From Eretmocerus hayati (Eukaryota > Arthropoda > Insecta > Hymenoptera > Aphelinidae): DNA of 64,000 nucleotides. The notes below the pieces were generated by a model, which did not search any database, was not told the DNA's origin, and saw nothing but the letters and a program-made list of their open reading frames with translations. The number at the start of each line of letters is the position of its first letter. Within the stretch, counting starts at the first letter, position 1. Location of the stretch: contig CM056742.1 of NCBI GenBank assembly GCA_029851415.1, positions 14,177,736 to 14,241,735 on the forward strand, read 5' to 3'. Position numbers and translations under genes: made by a program. Positions 25,776-39,423 of the stretch are shown in pieces.

Positions 25776-27204
25776 TTTCGAAGACCTTCGCTTCCATTGC
25801 ATTAGAGATTTTACGAGTCTTTGCTCTTTGTATCGTGTAAAAGTGTCTTTCAAATATCCCTCCGTGCCTATCTTCACTTGAGTCCAAACTTCGTATTCCA
25901 TTCCGAACCAGTATTGAAAATTCCCTAGGTTTAATTCAAAATTGACCCAATCAGGATTCGAACCTACATCCCTTCAAAACGCCAACTTTCACTTCTCTAG
26001 AATCGACGTCCCATACAAATGAACGAGTGCTTCTGAAGGCTCAATTACACATGAATATGCGACACTTAAGAGCAGGATGAATTCAATTCGTGATATCCGG
26101 TCGTCTTTCACTAAAGCATAACGACACGAGTTCACAACTTGTGCAACGTCGTCGTCACACCTGGATGTATCAATTAAGAACTTTATCGTGTTCCTCGTTA
26201 CGTAGCTCTTCGTTCTCAAACATATATATATATATATATCCTACTTTCCTCATAACCCGCATCATCTCAACTAGTGAATTTTCCACACCAATGAAGCACA
26301 TCTCATATCCTATATATGATACAGAACTTGTTCATGAACATAACCTCACATTCCTTGAACTACCAAATTCTCAACTTGATAGAAAATTTCGATATAACTA
26401 TACTATATATATATATAGAACACATAACGTCATGACGTGGTTTTCGTGCATCATGTCCCTGAAAGAGCTGATGCTTCCAACTGTAGAGGTTAGACACTAG
26501 AGATAGTATAGAAATTGAGGGGAGAAGGGCTGATATATACCCTGGAGGCTTTACTCTGGATAAACTTTGGCTCGAGAGATGTGGTTGTGGGTTAGGGCTC
26601 TTGTTGGCAAGCGAGTGTAAGATAGAATAGTGGTTTGGTTCGTCGTAGATAGGTTATAAAGGTGGGATTGAGAATACAAGTTAGACAAGGATAGGAGTAA
26701 AGTCGACGAAGGAATTTCTTATATTGGTTTGGGTGAGAAGGAGGTTTTCGATAGAGCATTTCGATGTTGACATTCTACCCGCAGCAGTAGAAGCAGACAG
26801 TTTTCTTGTGTCGATCACCCAGAGGGAATCCACTTGGAAGAGAGAATGTAAGAGAAAGCAAAAGAGAGAGAGAGAGATAGAGGAATTGAGCTAAGTCAAA
26901 GGTAGTGCTAGCTGCGATAACGTTGACGGAGAATGCTTGGAAATTCTTTTTTCACTTGAATTTACAGATGACGGTGTTTTTTTTGGGTGACTTGGCTATT
27001 TTTAAGTCCTCATATCTGAATAATTTGTGCTGTTTTGGGTTATCCACATAAAATTTCATCATCACTAAATAAGAGTAAAATTATGTATTATTTGAAAATG
27101 GTCATGGTCTTTCTTCATTTCATCTATGTTCATTTTGCTCATCAATGACTTTATTGAACTTTTTAAAAAAATCCACATATAGTTCAAATTGTGTTGAAAA
27201 AATA
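25776..27204. other. Non-coding stretch, AT microsatellites only
   Basis: Short (TA)n runs lie at about 26221-26239 and 26404-26417, and a GA-rich run at about 26860-26880. No gene is supported. Confidence 0.45.
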
Positions 27205-27627
27205 TCCCTAGTAAAAATAAGTGCCTCAGGATCATATATGAACATGTTCCCAGCCGAACTGTGATCATCTATGACCACCTATGACCTCAGGAAATATTAT
27301 GTCTCCATGGTTCGTTATAGGTACACAAAACCAACTCGTACATGGCCGTAGGGTATCGTAATCAAGTGGTTCTACATAACACTTTCAATATCGGATGGAG
27401 GCCTAGCAGTTGTAGTCCCAAGCGTGCTTATTTGAAAGCTTTGGATTGAGAAACATTTCGAGTTGGCAATGAAGTGCTTCATCTCCAACATGTATTCCTA
27501 GGATCAAGTATGGAGACCAATGACGACCTATGACTCCGGCCTCATGGTCATAGGCGGTCATGTATGACCACAATCCGGTCGGGAACATGTTCATATATGA
27601 TCATGAGGCACTTATTTTTACTAGGGA
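27205..27627. mobile_element. TIR element with about 47-bp ends (CCCTAGTAAAAAT)
   Basis: The outer ends are TCCCTAGTAAAAATAAGTGC and its inverse, and the match continues inward through CTCA.GATCATATATGAACAT and GTTCCC for about 47 bp. The interior repeats TATGACC/CTATGACC phrases. The total is 423 bp, with no coding capacity. The first bases resemble the CCCTGGTAGAAATT ends at 13405 and 46729. Confidence 0.8.
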
Positions 27628-30600
27628 TTTGTTAGTATTGATCATGGATCGATCCTTGATCTACCAAATTACAATCAATTCTCGATCAAGAAATCAAAAA
27701 TCAGGGTTGGATAATGTGCATGTGGAAGACTATCATCAATTTTGCTGGACTCATGAATCATACTCTGGAATTGGAAACTGATTTTATATTCACCCGTGAG
27801 ATGCTATTGGAATTTTTCCGTTTCTTCTTCTTCAAAGAGAATCTTCTGCACAAAACATGAAAAATTTAAACACGAATAAGACAATTTTTATCAATCAAAC
27901 ATAAAGGAACAAGGAATTCAAATAATATTAGAGAGTATAGTGGTAGCGTAAGAAGCTAAAATATTTCAACGATCCTGTAAAACGATCAACAAGAGTATCA
28001 GACTAGAGGAGCCAAGATCGAGAGCACGTATTCCCATCCATCACTCGATGCACATGCCAGAGCAAACAGCCAACTTGGGATGAGCTATATATATACCCTG
28101 GCGCATTTGCATACCAAGTTCAGCATGCTTTGGTGTAGACATTCCGAATGAAATTCTTGCGTCGAGTAGCAATAGTAGAGGTGTAGCAACGGCCCGACCG
28201 TCACCACAAAAGGAGACCTCTTCTCATATCCAATCATCGACGAAGAATTTCTGATCTAATTTTCCCTTTTCTTGAATATTTTACATTCCACAGCAGTGTA
28301 CCTCGAATATGGCGATTTTGTGATCTCCAAGAGTATGTATTCATGTGGACGTGATGATGATAATTGCGTTAAAATGCACTGGATATCTTGAATTGGTGGA
28401 GAGTATTCAAACTGAGTTATCGTTTGCAGGAGAGGTGAAACTGGTGAGATGGAACAATCTCATTATTCTGTTACCGGAAGATTTGAGAGTATAATGATTT
28501 TTTAGTAGTATGGCTCAGGTAGAAAGCCTGAAATAGAGAGGAGCAGATGCGGTAACCACGTGCTCATTGACTGAAACAATTTTAGAAATTTCTACAAGTA
28601 GACGTGCTGCGCTTATGATGGGTTTCCGTTGGATCCTTTTCGTCCGATCCGCGCAGCCAATGAGCTCGCCCTGATTTTCGAAACTTTTGGGCCATCTGCC
28701 CCTCACTAGTTCAGGCTCACTAGGCTCACAGGTAACTAGGGCTCTATTGAGTCTCAATTTAATGATTTCGAATGATTATATACCTTCGGACTTACTCCAA
28801 AGCAATTTTGTACTGCATTCTTAATTCTTGTAGGGTTCTACAATCATGATTAAACTGGTATAATTTGTATCAGGTGCAGTTAACGGTCATCCATTTGATA
28901 AATCATAGAAACGCGGAGAAAATTTATGCAATGTTTGAGACATTAGAGAGCACAATGATCACATTTTAAGATAGTGTTTAGTCCATAGCAAAGTAACACA
29001 ATTCAAAATTTTTAAAATCCTAACCTGACGCCTACCTTTTTTTTACTTTAGAATCAATCAGGTGGTTAGGTAGCAAATTTATGTGGGTGATCAGGTGATG
29101 TTCGACTGCAATTTAGTTGTTCGAGCCAAATATTATGTTGATAGAATTTTGACCTCAAAGTCATCATTCTTGACAAACTCATGTCACGGCTACAATAATT
29201 AATTCCATACAGTCCCGTAGGAAATGATGGTGAATAGATAAACAAAAAGTTGTGATAATCAAACATTCCATTTGTAGATTTTGGCTACATCCAGATTACA
29301 AATCACGATGTTAGCAGATTTAATAAAATTTGCATACTTATCCCTGGTGTGAAATCTTTCAAGATCTCTCTCTGTTCTAACCTCTAATATCTATAGAATT
29401 TTAATTTCAAATTCCACATAACTCAACTGCCAAAAGAAAAATTCAAACACCAACCAGCCAATACCAACACCATTCAACATTGAAAAAGTTTACACGACTA
29501 GCTATGAAATACGAGGGTCGAATTTCAAGTGCAGCCTGTGCTCGCAGTAGAGTTTTTCATGTAACGGCGTGGACATTGCTCTTGAGGCAAGAAATAGAGA
29601 AAACGAGTGCAAAGGCCGATATCGAAGACGTTTGAAAATGTATAGGGTCTGTAGATAAGGTTCGTACTACGAAGCCTGAGGCTGTAATATTGCTATGTGC
29701 AGTTGTGAAGGGGCAAAGAGCATTTTTCACGGGACTCTGAGAGAAATTTGTTCTTTGTAAACAGGGTGGGTTATGTGCTGGCTGATAACTGTTGAAAATA
29801 TGCGATAGAGGTGGAGTTGAGTTTTATTTTTGGATATTTGTAAGCTGTGAGATGAGTTTGCTTGAAAGTTTTGAGTTGCACATTGCTGTGTGAATGTATG
29901 ATATTTCCGTTAGGGTTGACGGTTGACAATTGTCGTCGCACAATGAGCTTGAAATTTAAAAACTGTATAGTATAGGTATGAGCACATTCTATAATTGAAA
30001 TTTTGTTGATTTCACCGAGAACCAAAATCTCCGTGTCGGAACAAAGCTATTCTGTGATACATGATTTCCTCGTGTATTTTTTGATGTAAAAGAAAAATCT
30101 ATGGTGCATTCTCTTTTCATATTCTCACATATCAGAATATCCTTCATCGAAAATTACAACTATTTTTCATGTTTTTCGACAGTTATCTACATTTAAGATG
30201 TCAGTGGCAATTTTTAGCCATCGTTCGGAGATGATTGAAAAGCATAAGTATTTTGATTCGCTGAGAAATCGTGAGAGGGTCCCGAATTTGGTTTCTATGT
30301 CGAAGAATAGAAGTGAAAAGCCACGTTTTCCTGAATCGTTTATTCCAAAATGGGAATGTCACTCCTCAATTAGATTGCTGGGTTTGTAATTGCAGAAACA
30401 GAATTGCAGCATTCAGAAATGTGCGTTTCAGTGAATTTCATTCAAAAGATAATTTTCAAATGACCTCATGGAATTTGATGGTCGTTTGAGGTGTACTGAG
30501 TTGAAAATCGTATCTTTATTAACATGGAGCGAATGGAATTCATTTGGGGTGATTTTAATCTTGGTAAGAACTATAGATATATCTTGAAAGTAAGAGACCG

Positions 30601-33600
30601 GAAGCATCAGAGAGAATTGTGCCACCTCTTTCTTCCAGCAATGCCACCTAAACAATATCAAAATTCAGTACTCGTGGGAATTTCATCAAAAATCCGCCCA
30701 ACAGCGTTACACTGAATGCGCATAATGTGAGCATTACATTTTTGAAAGCATGACTGATCGAGTCAGTCCATCACTGTCTACCAACCGCTAACTTTTTTGA
30801 AAATTTTCAGCGTCAATTTTTCAGTTTTTTTTTTAATGCAGTAATTTTCAACGCTTCCCCTTCACCCAACAAAAAACATTACTCCAAATGTGAACTTTGA
30901 AACACTACGTTCAAACTAATAGCAAGCGATAAATCAATCCTAAAATTCATACCTCACTGCGCAAGTAGTAAGCATAACCAACCATTTCAAAACATCAGCG
31001 AGCATAAAAATTTTAAGAATCACACTCCATTGTTCATCAATATATCAATTTCCAGCAAAAATTTTCTACCTCCCCAAAACATCAATATTGCCATCGATAA
31101 CTTTCCACAATCACCTCAAGGTTCTACCAAAAATCAATATCGACCATAGACGAGAACAATCAGAAAGCACTTACTTTGACTACCTTTCTTTTTTTTCTTT
31201 TCATACAACGTGTGTCGGCAATTCTTTACACTTTATAAATGGTATAGAGCAACCCTTGTGAAAGAGACAAGTGACAAGTGGATATATAGATATATTATAT
31301 ATGAGTTAAACAAAAGGGTGTGAAGCTCGTCTTTGAAGCTTCAGTCACGGTCGCTTGGAAACAATGACCCTTGCTGAGATATGTGAAATGAAAGTATCTA
31401 TGTGAGTGTATGTGTAGTCTATGAAAATAGAAAGATGGGTGGGATGTATCGTGAAAAGGAGAAAAGAAGAGAGAGTTTATGAAGTTAAATGGGCAAGAGG
31501 CAGGTGACAAGCCGTGAAATATTCAAGGTGAAAAACCATAGAGCTTTGTGTGAAATCATGGATCTGTGTGTGAATCTTCCTGGGAAAGGAATGGAAGACT
31601 GAGATGAAGTCGTGATTTTATGTGGGTTGGATTTATGCCGTTGTAGGTGTTTCGATGTGAGAATTTGAGGTGATTGAAACTCGTTCACGTTATTTAGATG
31701 GACTACTTTGAGCTCACTGATTCACTTGCTATATTCGTTTTGTGATGGTAATTATATTTTTTTATATCTTATCGATTTGATGTTGATAAATGGAATTTTT
31801 GCAAAGAGTTAGTAGTTGATGAACATAGACTGTGGGGAATGTCTGATATATATCGTTTTTTGCAGACTTTGTACTCACAATTTGACGGAAGCTATCGCTG
31901 ACAAAATCTAATTTCTGTGTTATCGAACTGGATCCGATCCTCTTCTAAGCGGATCGATTCAGGAGGTAATATTTAATTCATGGAAACATTATTTGCCCGC
32001 TCGAATCAAGATTTATCATTCGAATAAATGCTGATGATTCAGTTGATGTAGCTTTCATTCGCCAACCCATCGTTTTCTTCACATAAAAATAAACTATGGA
32101 GATTGCAAAAATGGCTAATTAGCAATTTTAATTTATTAACGAACGAAATGATTAATTATAATTAGCGAAGAGATTTGTTTTGAACCTTACGCCTTGGCAT
32201 TCCTGCATACATATCCCATCAGATTATGAGACTTGATTCTATCTATGGTTCAAAAAAATTTAACGCGGAAAAGCCACAATATCCTGAATTTTATTTCTTC
32301 AGATCGATCTCTTTTCAGCACCAAAAAATGATAAAACATCAAAATTAACCCTCAATTACTAATTTGATATATATAATTTTGGAAAACTTGAATCATTACT
32401 ATGAGGTAACAGATTTGAACGTCTACTTTCACAGTATTCTAGAGTAAGAGCTACAGAGAGGCAATGCACTGTTCTTTTGGCATTTGATTGAAGAAATTGT
32501 AATCGTCAACGATATTGAAATGTGCCAAAATTCCACCTTAGTAATTAAGGCTTAACAGAACCTATCTTTCAATTTTTTCTGTGCTTCGTGGTCGAGTTGT
32601 GTGTTACTCTGATGTTATCGTAATCTTTTTCCAAATGAGCATCTGAGTAATTGCCTTTGTCTGTTGTTATACAATACTCTACGAAACTTGAATGGGAACA
32701 GAGGGGATTTGAGAAGGTTGGCCTTAGATCTATAGAAAGTTCGATGGAAGTTTCTGAATTTGGCGGTTACTCAGACACAAATTCTCAAAATATCTGGGCG
32801 ACCATTTACATACAAACTTTTTACCCTATACCTTGCATTATTAATCCGAAAACACAAAAGAGTCCGCGTCTCCAATATATATCCATCAATTGCTATCTTA
32901 CAGCCCCAATGCCTGCATGCCGATATGAGTATTAAGAAAAGCAGATAAGAAGGATAACTCAGAAAAATGCATCAGCGTCTCAAAATGTCGTGGCATATCA
33001 AGCCAACACACTGTAGATCAACTGAACGAGAATCATAATATTGAAAAGAGCATCAGACATACCATACATCCACATACAGACTAAAAAGAAACTCGTGAAA
33101 AGACTAAAAAAGGAAGAAGAAAAAAGAGGAAAACTGGTAGATTAGCATTCGATACGCAAAAGCTGAAGCTATCAGGATATATATCTAGAAGCAAAGGCAG
33201 CTAGAAGCAATAGAGGAAATGGATGAGTAAAGGAAAAATGAAAAATCCATAATGCGGAAATGCGCGCACCGGCTTGGTTTCCATTTTCTCAGCTGCTAGA
33301 CTATTCACTCTTTGACTATTGCGAGAAAGGAATGAGATATCCTAACGCAAGCGCGAGCTTTTCATCGAACAAAAGCGAGCGTGACTGGCTTGGCGAGAAC
33401 AAATATGTCGGTTGCAGTTCATGTATACGTCTAACGTTGCACGTTGGTAGAATTGTTGGGCGGAAGTGATGTGCTCTTGCATGAGAAAATCTAATTTTCA
33501 CGGTAGAGAAAACTTTTTTGTGATTTCAAGCTGATTAGAATGAAGTCGTGGTATTTTTTTGATGCTGGATTTGGGTGATTTATATTCTTACTATTTTTGA

Positions 33601-33620
33601 AGGGATGAATGGTTGTAGAT
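27628..33620. other. About 6 kb with no supported gene
   Basis: I found no exon with family motifs, no RNA gene and no element ends in this long stretch. Several TA-rich and poly-purine runs occur. A TATATATATACC at about 28086 lies in a mixed-composition patch but no gene could be attached to it. Confidence 0.45.
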
Positions 33621-33623
33621 TGC

Positions 33624-34577
33624 AATTGAGGGGGTGAGTGAAAAAAAGGCGTAACCGCCATTGTGCCCTTTTTTCGGACATCGCTTTTTTGAGCCTCTAT
33701 ACCAAGATCTACCACCCCCCGAAATCCGTTTTCCGTAAAACCCCAAAAACCGTCTGGCAGATAAAAGGGCGTAACCGCCATTACGCCCTTTCATCTGGAC
33801 GATCAAAGGGCGTAAGTGCAATGATAGAATGTTGAAAGGGCGTAACTGCTATGATAAGATGTTAAAAGGGCGTAACTGCTGTGTTAACATTTCAAAAGCG
33901 GGGCTTCATTTTCTGCTCAGCCCAACAGGATTTGGAAAAAGGGCTCAAGTGCCTGACTGAAACGATTTAAAAGGGCGTAATTACTCTGTAACAGGGCGTA
34001 AGTGAGTGTGGATCTATAAAAAGGGCCTAATTACCGAGAAAAATTTTTATAAAAATTCTCCAGAGCCTGGAAACGCTTTTCCACCTAATATAACGATGGA
34101 AACATGTTGTTTTACCTTCAAATTAAGTGTTTTTACCCTTCGCTAGTGAAAAAAATTTCTCGTCATTTTCACACGACTGATGGAAGCTTTTCGTGTCCAT
34201 AGAACCGTGGAGCATGAATCGAACCACCCCCTAGCAATCAGAGACCTTCCAAAACATGCCCAGGAACACTCTCAAAGAATTTGGAGATGATTGGACTTGA
34301 TCTCGAGATTTAATTCCACTTTTTGTGAGGAAGAAGGACCGTAATTTGACCCTCTATTCGGAAAAAGGGCGTAATTGCATTTTTTGAAATTGCTGAAAAA
34401 AGCTCAAAATCAAATTTCATCCCCCGGCTCGGGTTGGACTATTTCGAGAATGCTATCTTCTTCGAAATAAGTCAGCTCAACTCGTCCAATTATGTCTCTA
34501 GTGGTTTCTATCAAGTTTTTATTGATTTTCTCAAAACGACCGTTTTGCAGTTACGTCCTTTTCCCACCCCCCTCAAT
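33624..34577. mobile_element. GGGCGTAAT-repeat element, copy 1
   Basis: The ends are AATTGAGGGGGTGAGTG and an inverted CCCACCCCCCTCAATT. Inside, about ten copies of AAAGGGCGTAAYTGC occur, in direct order near the left side and inverted at both ends. The interior matches 48633-49549 in reverse orientation, for example around a CACACGACTGATGGAAGCTT block. No transposase is present. The many internal copies of one short motif resemble protein-binding sites. Confidence 0.75.
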
Positions 34578-34954
34578 TTTTTCGTAGAATCTTAGAACCA
34601 GAGATAGCAGGTTCATGGGTCAATTGGTCAGTTATTGTCACGATAGTGATTCTTGTGAATTGGATCACGGCTGATGCATTGCGACTTATATAAGGAATCA
34701 TATAAGTCGTGGATCACTAATGAGAATCTTCGATGTAGAATTTGTTGCATTAGAGTGAGATGCATGGTAATGGGGCCCCGAAACCATTATTAGTCTCCAT
34801 ATCATAGATCCCAAAACCACGGGGATTAGTAATAAAGCTTACAAGAAGCACAGTGGTATCGGTGTCATTTGAAGAAGGGAGATAATCGGCGAATTCGCAA
34901 GTCCATTCCAATGTATTACGCAAGGAATACATGGAATTAATAAGGATTAGTCAT

Positions 34955-35410
34955 CATAGACTGCTTAGTACCTACGTACTACTTAATTAGTGACTATCGC
35001 AGTACTTAATTAGAACTGATTCTGTACTCAATCAATACTATCGAGGTATTCCATTCATACTAATGTGGTGCTTGATCAGTATTGTCGCAGTACTCCACCG
35101 GTGCTAACGCAGAATACCATTGCAGTACTTCATTAGTACTAACGTAGTTCTTGATCAATATATCGTAACAGTAGACGGTACTAATGCGGTACTTAATCAG
35201 TAATGTAGCAAGTTTTCGTCGGTACTAGCGCGGTACTTGATCATTACCACCACAGTACTTCATCAGTACTAACGCGGTACTTGATCGATATTCTCGCAGT
35301 ACTCCATCAGCACTAATTTGGTACTCTATTAGTACTAGTGTGAACTTCATCCATACTAACGCGGTGCTTGATCAGTATCGTAACAGAACTTTGTCAGCAC
35401 TAATGCGATC
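34955..35410 (+). repeat. 44-bp dimeric satellite (left part)
   Basis: Two related 22-mers alternate: GTACTTCATCAGTACTAACG plus CG, and GTACTTGATCAGTATTGTCG plus CA. About ten dimers are present with substitutions. The array stops at 35415, where an inserted element begins, and resumes at about 37275. Confidence 0.85.
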
Positions 35411-35415
35411 CTTGC

Positions 35416-37269
35416 CACTGTAAAAGATTGATTGAATCTTCAACCTAAATTTCAACCAGCCAGTTAAATATTCAACAGGGTGGTTGAATTTTTTCAAACG
35501 AGTGATCGAACGAATTTTGAGTAACGTCGATCAGAAATCCAGGTTAAACAACGGTACGACCGTGATCTTATCCGGATAGGCGACCACCAGCCGAGGTCTG
35601 CCACGCCTAGGCTGCGTGAAGAATACTCCGAACTCTTGATTAGGGGTCTATGTATGAGATCTAGGAGACTGATGAACCGGTTGTCTCCGGACGACATCTC
35701 TGAGTCAGAAAATAAATTTTTTAATTTTTTCTTGTGAACAACTATGAAAAAAAGTACACCAGCGGTGGCTGCGTGAGTTTTTTCGGTTTGAAATTCAGGT
35801 TAAGAAACGTTTTCGCGATTCATTATTCGGATTGATGACCGCTCGGATGGGGCTGCCGTCTAACCTATATACAAGCCCATAATATGCACCAATCTGGGTG
35901 ATGGATAGTGAAAATGTTTCTGAACCTGAATTTTTCCTCGGAAAGGCTTGCGTGGCCGGTTCTAGGGCTTATTCCTATTTGTTCGTGGAAAAATGCGAAG
36001 AAGCTTGACTAATTATTGACCAATCACATGGATTTCATATGATACCCATGATGAAAGAATGGGCAAATTTGTTACGCGAGCTGAACGGGGCAACCGCAGC
36101 TAAGCGGTCCCAAGTCCGGATGAATAATGAATCGCGAAAACGTGGTTTCACCTGAATTTTCCCCCGAAAATGCTTGCGTGGCCGGTGCTGTTATTTATTC
36201 CTATCTGTGAATGAAAAGAGTGAAGACACTTATTTTTCTGGGTCAAAAATGGGACCGGGAACCTTAACCCTTAGTTACCCAGATGAGATTTACTAACACT
36301 CCAACCCCCGTGGTAGCCAAATGGCATACATCACGAAAATTGCTCTATTTCCGCGATTTTCTCGTGGAAAATTCTGGTTAAAAATTACTTTCATGTACTT
36401 CAAACATTTCAGAATCAATATCAATTTCCTAACTTAGGTTTGGAAACCACATATTCCCTTTAAAAATCCCAGAAAATGTCAACTTTTTGTCTTTTTTCTG
36501 GATTACGCCGATGGTACGTTTTCCGAATTCCGAAAAAAATATATGAATTGTGGCTAAGATCGTCGTGGTGATCATTTTTATATCACGAGTAGACTCCAAA
36601 GAAACTATTGGCACTTGGTTTGAATGAATATTCTTCAAAATGAAAATTTTGAGTTTAGTCGGTGATGTATTTTGAGTACTCATTTAGAGGATATTTTGGA
36701 AAATTTTTTTTTTTCAAATTCTGTGATTGGTCCATTTGAAAGGTAATATTGAATTATGAAATTACATGTAGGCTCCAGAACCCCAAAACATGAGTTCCGA
36801 CTTGGAGATGAGATTGAAATTTCGCGTGTGCCAAAAGTCTACCACGTGGGTAATTAAGGGTTAATCTACTAATCTCATGGGTCTCGTATTATATCCATGA
36901 TAAAAGATCCAGCGAAATTTTTGGTCAAACTAGGCGTGGCCAGCCCTGGTTGACTGGTCACCAATTTAGATACAGAGTTGACGAAAGTTTGCGTACCCTG
37001 AGTTTCGAAGGGGAAAAGCTCGCGCGCCCACCGCTAATATTTTTTTCTATTTGTTCACAAGTATACATGAAAAAACTTGTTTTTTTTTTTAGTCAAGAAT
37101 ATTGTACGAAGACCATCGCCCAGGTATCCAATCTCACTGGCCACGTGTTCATCACCATATCCGCAACCGTCGAATATTCAACAACCTGGTTGAATATTCA
37201 ACCACTTGGTTGAATTATCAACCATTTCAACCAATTGGTTGAAATTAGTCGGAAAAATTTCTTCCAGTG
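35416..37269. mobile_element. Composite element inserted in the 44-bp satellite
   Basis: The left end starts CACTGTAAAAGATTG and carries TTCAACC..ATTTCAACCAG. The right end, inverted, starts CACTGGAAG and carries AATTTCAACCAATTGG. Inside are diverged units in both orientations: a TTCGCGATTCATTATTC.GGAT block at about 35815 and its inverse at about 36125, and a CTTGCGTGGCCGGT block at about 35947 and 36173. The piggyBac-like MITE at 36264-36864 is nested within it. No complete open reading frame is present. Confidence 0.6.
36264..36864 (-). mobile_element. piggyBac-like MITE, copy 2
   Basis: TTAACCCTTAGTTACCCA forms one end and GGGTAATTAAGGGTTAA the other, with TTAA at both edges; length about 601 bp. 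It is the inverted partner of 25172-25775 and carries the same 84-codon frame at 36429-36683. It is nested inside 35416-37269, so it inserted later than that element. Confidence 0.85.
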
Positions 37270-37274
37270 TGATT

Positions 37275-37380
37275 ATTACCACCAAAGTACTTCATCAGTA
37301 CTAATTCGGTACTCGATTAGCACTACCGTGGTACTTCATCGGTACTAACGCCATACATGATCATGATTATCACGCTTTTT
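37275..37380 (+). repeat. 44-bp dimeric satellite (right part)
   Basis: The GTACTTCATCAGTACTAA and TACTCGATTAGCACTACCG units of the array at 34955-35410 continue here after the insertion. Confidence 0.8.
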
Positions 37381-39423
37381 CATCTGCACTGTTCCGGAAT
37401 TTGTGAAGTACACTCGGGAACAAGGTGAATTCCAATGGAATACCGCTCAGCGGCCATTCAAGGCCTTCTGTCTCGCCCGTACCTAATGGATTATCCCACG
37501 AGTGCGAGTAAGACAACAGGTCTTGAATGGTCACTGACCGTCGCAGTAATTGCAGTTCATCTTGTTTCCGAAGATACCTCTGCAGGTCTTGATTCTCAGT
37601 ATCTCGTAGGACTTGGTTTGAGTTTTCGCAATGCTGGTTAGGATCTTGTTAATGTAACAAAGTTCTTCTCGAGTGTTAAATGAAGTGATATTCAAGTGAT
37701 TTACGTCATTCACGGGATATCCCGTCACTATCTTGGCCATATTTTCTCTGTTCAATCTATCGGCTCGTTTTAGCCGCGATGGCCTCCTATTTTGTCGGTT
37801 TATCAACTGAACTCTATACGTTAGCAGAACTTGTGCAATTTTATTGCAATACTTCCATGCTCGCAACAAAATTGGTCTTTTTATTCGCTTTTATTGCACT
37901 CGGGCGCGCGGAGACAAGATTTCTGTCGGGGAACTTTGTGTGAGGCGTGTCATTGACACACTTTGGTATAGTTGTGTTGGTGTCGAGGCTCTGAATGCTC
38001 TGATGCGCGATTTAACATTGTGTAAACGCAAACGCGGCTTTGTGCGCAGGATCGAGGGGAGAGCATAGCATTAGCATTACATAGACAGATGAGCTGATGA
38101 GCTCAGCTGTGAGCAGATCACATCTATAGCACATTAGCCGATCAGCCGGAGATGCTAAGAGATCCTCGCTATCTCTCTAATTTGCGCATGATGAGTACTT
38201 AATAGTACTTCAATAAATGATCATCAGTGATTACCGTGATTACGGTATAAAGGGCCATAAAGCAATGCTCTCGCCCGCCGGCCTGCGAAAATCACATACC
38301 CATAACCTCTACGATTCTTCAACCGCGTTATGTGATGCTGTTGCAGATTGCAGCTCAGTGCAGATATTTTGTGTTATGAAGTGATTTCATTAATGTGTTT
38401 CAGTTCTTGATCTATCCTGCGATGAATCTCATCTTCATCAATTTGTAGATAAATTTGTGAACAGTGTCAAAGCAATTGAGAAGAGTATTAGAAACAAATG
38501 TTCAGACCAGTAGAATTACTGACAAGTGATTGATGGTTCTATATTTTTTCATAGCTGTGAGGAGCTAAATTTTCTAGTACGCAATCAAGTTTTGCACACG
38601 GTGGAGAAATCAAGTCACAGTTTTGATCAAGCAGTAACAGAGTGATGAATTGTATTTCATGCATGGGACACTGTGTGTCAATTGATTAGTAACTGCCATC
38701 AATCTCTCTCCTAAATGTTAATTAGGTATGCCATTGCTCAGAACTCCAGATTAGTGACGGAAAAGACCACTTTTGTTGTGAACATCAGTTGCAATAGTTC
38801 CACGCGTACCAAGTGCTTGTTCGTTTACACTCCTGAGGATGCTTTCTACCATTAACACATCCATTACAAAAATTTAGCAGTCATTTTCAACTAAATTCCA
38901 CCACTCCAATGCTTTCTATGTAGATGTTTACAATTCTGCAACACTAATACCAAAGTATTAGTGCGGTATCAGCAGGCATAGAGGGCTCAAGGATTATTCA
39001 GTTTCTTACAAGTATGAAGCATCGCTCGACTGATTAGAATTAGCAGATATCCCTATTCATGATTGAGCTCTGATTTGTAAAATATTATGGAATATTAATT
39101 GATAGAGATATACTGATGTTGTCAATAAGCTATATACAGCCTCCTGAATTTGATTTGCCAATAACTTGGCATTCATTACAAATTTACCGGTTTGCTGTAC
39201 ATGACAAGAAGCATAATTTGGGATCAACCGTGGCTGATCGCTCCACTCCTGACTAATCCATTTGTACTCTACAGCCCTTCTTACCCCAATACTTATGCAG
39301 GAATGAACACATCTCTTCATTATAATCAGCCAGAGAAATTTCAAAGATTATCAAAAGCTTTTGCTTGATATTAAATTTTTGGAATCATGGTCCATTTTAA
39401 ATGATTAGATATGAACTAAAAAT
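37381..39423. other. Non-coding stretch, no gene seen
   Basis: A short inverted pair CATTCAAGGCCTTCTGTCT / AGACAACAGGTCTTGAATG (about 37450-37530) can fold into a hairpin. Otherwise nothing is recognised; 37750-38060 is GC-richer than its surroundings but lacks a family match. Confidence 0.4.

Noticed and set aside
25948..25962. GGATTCGAACC, the inverse of a tRNA B box
   Set aside because: On the minus strand a T arm is possible, but no acceptor stem, D arm or A box can be aligned; not called as a tRNA or SINE.
28081..28140. TATATATATACC with a following ATTTGCAT octamer, promoter-like
   Set aside because: No first exon or conserved frame follows; TA runs are common in this window.
37435..37641. 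68-codon frame in a GC-richer patch
   Set aside because: It contains a hairpin (CATTCAAGGCCTTC with its inverse), has no domain, and its ATG and stop are not supported by splice or codon signals.
38090..38120. CTGATGAGCTCAGCTGTGAGC, stem-loop after a hammerhead-like CTGATGA
   Set aside because: The stem forms, but AGATC stands in place of GAAA, so the core is not a hammerhead.
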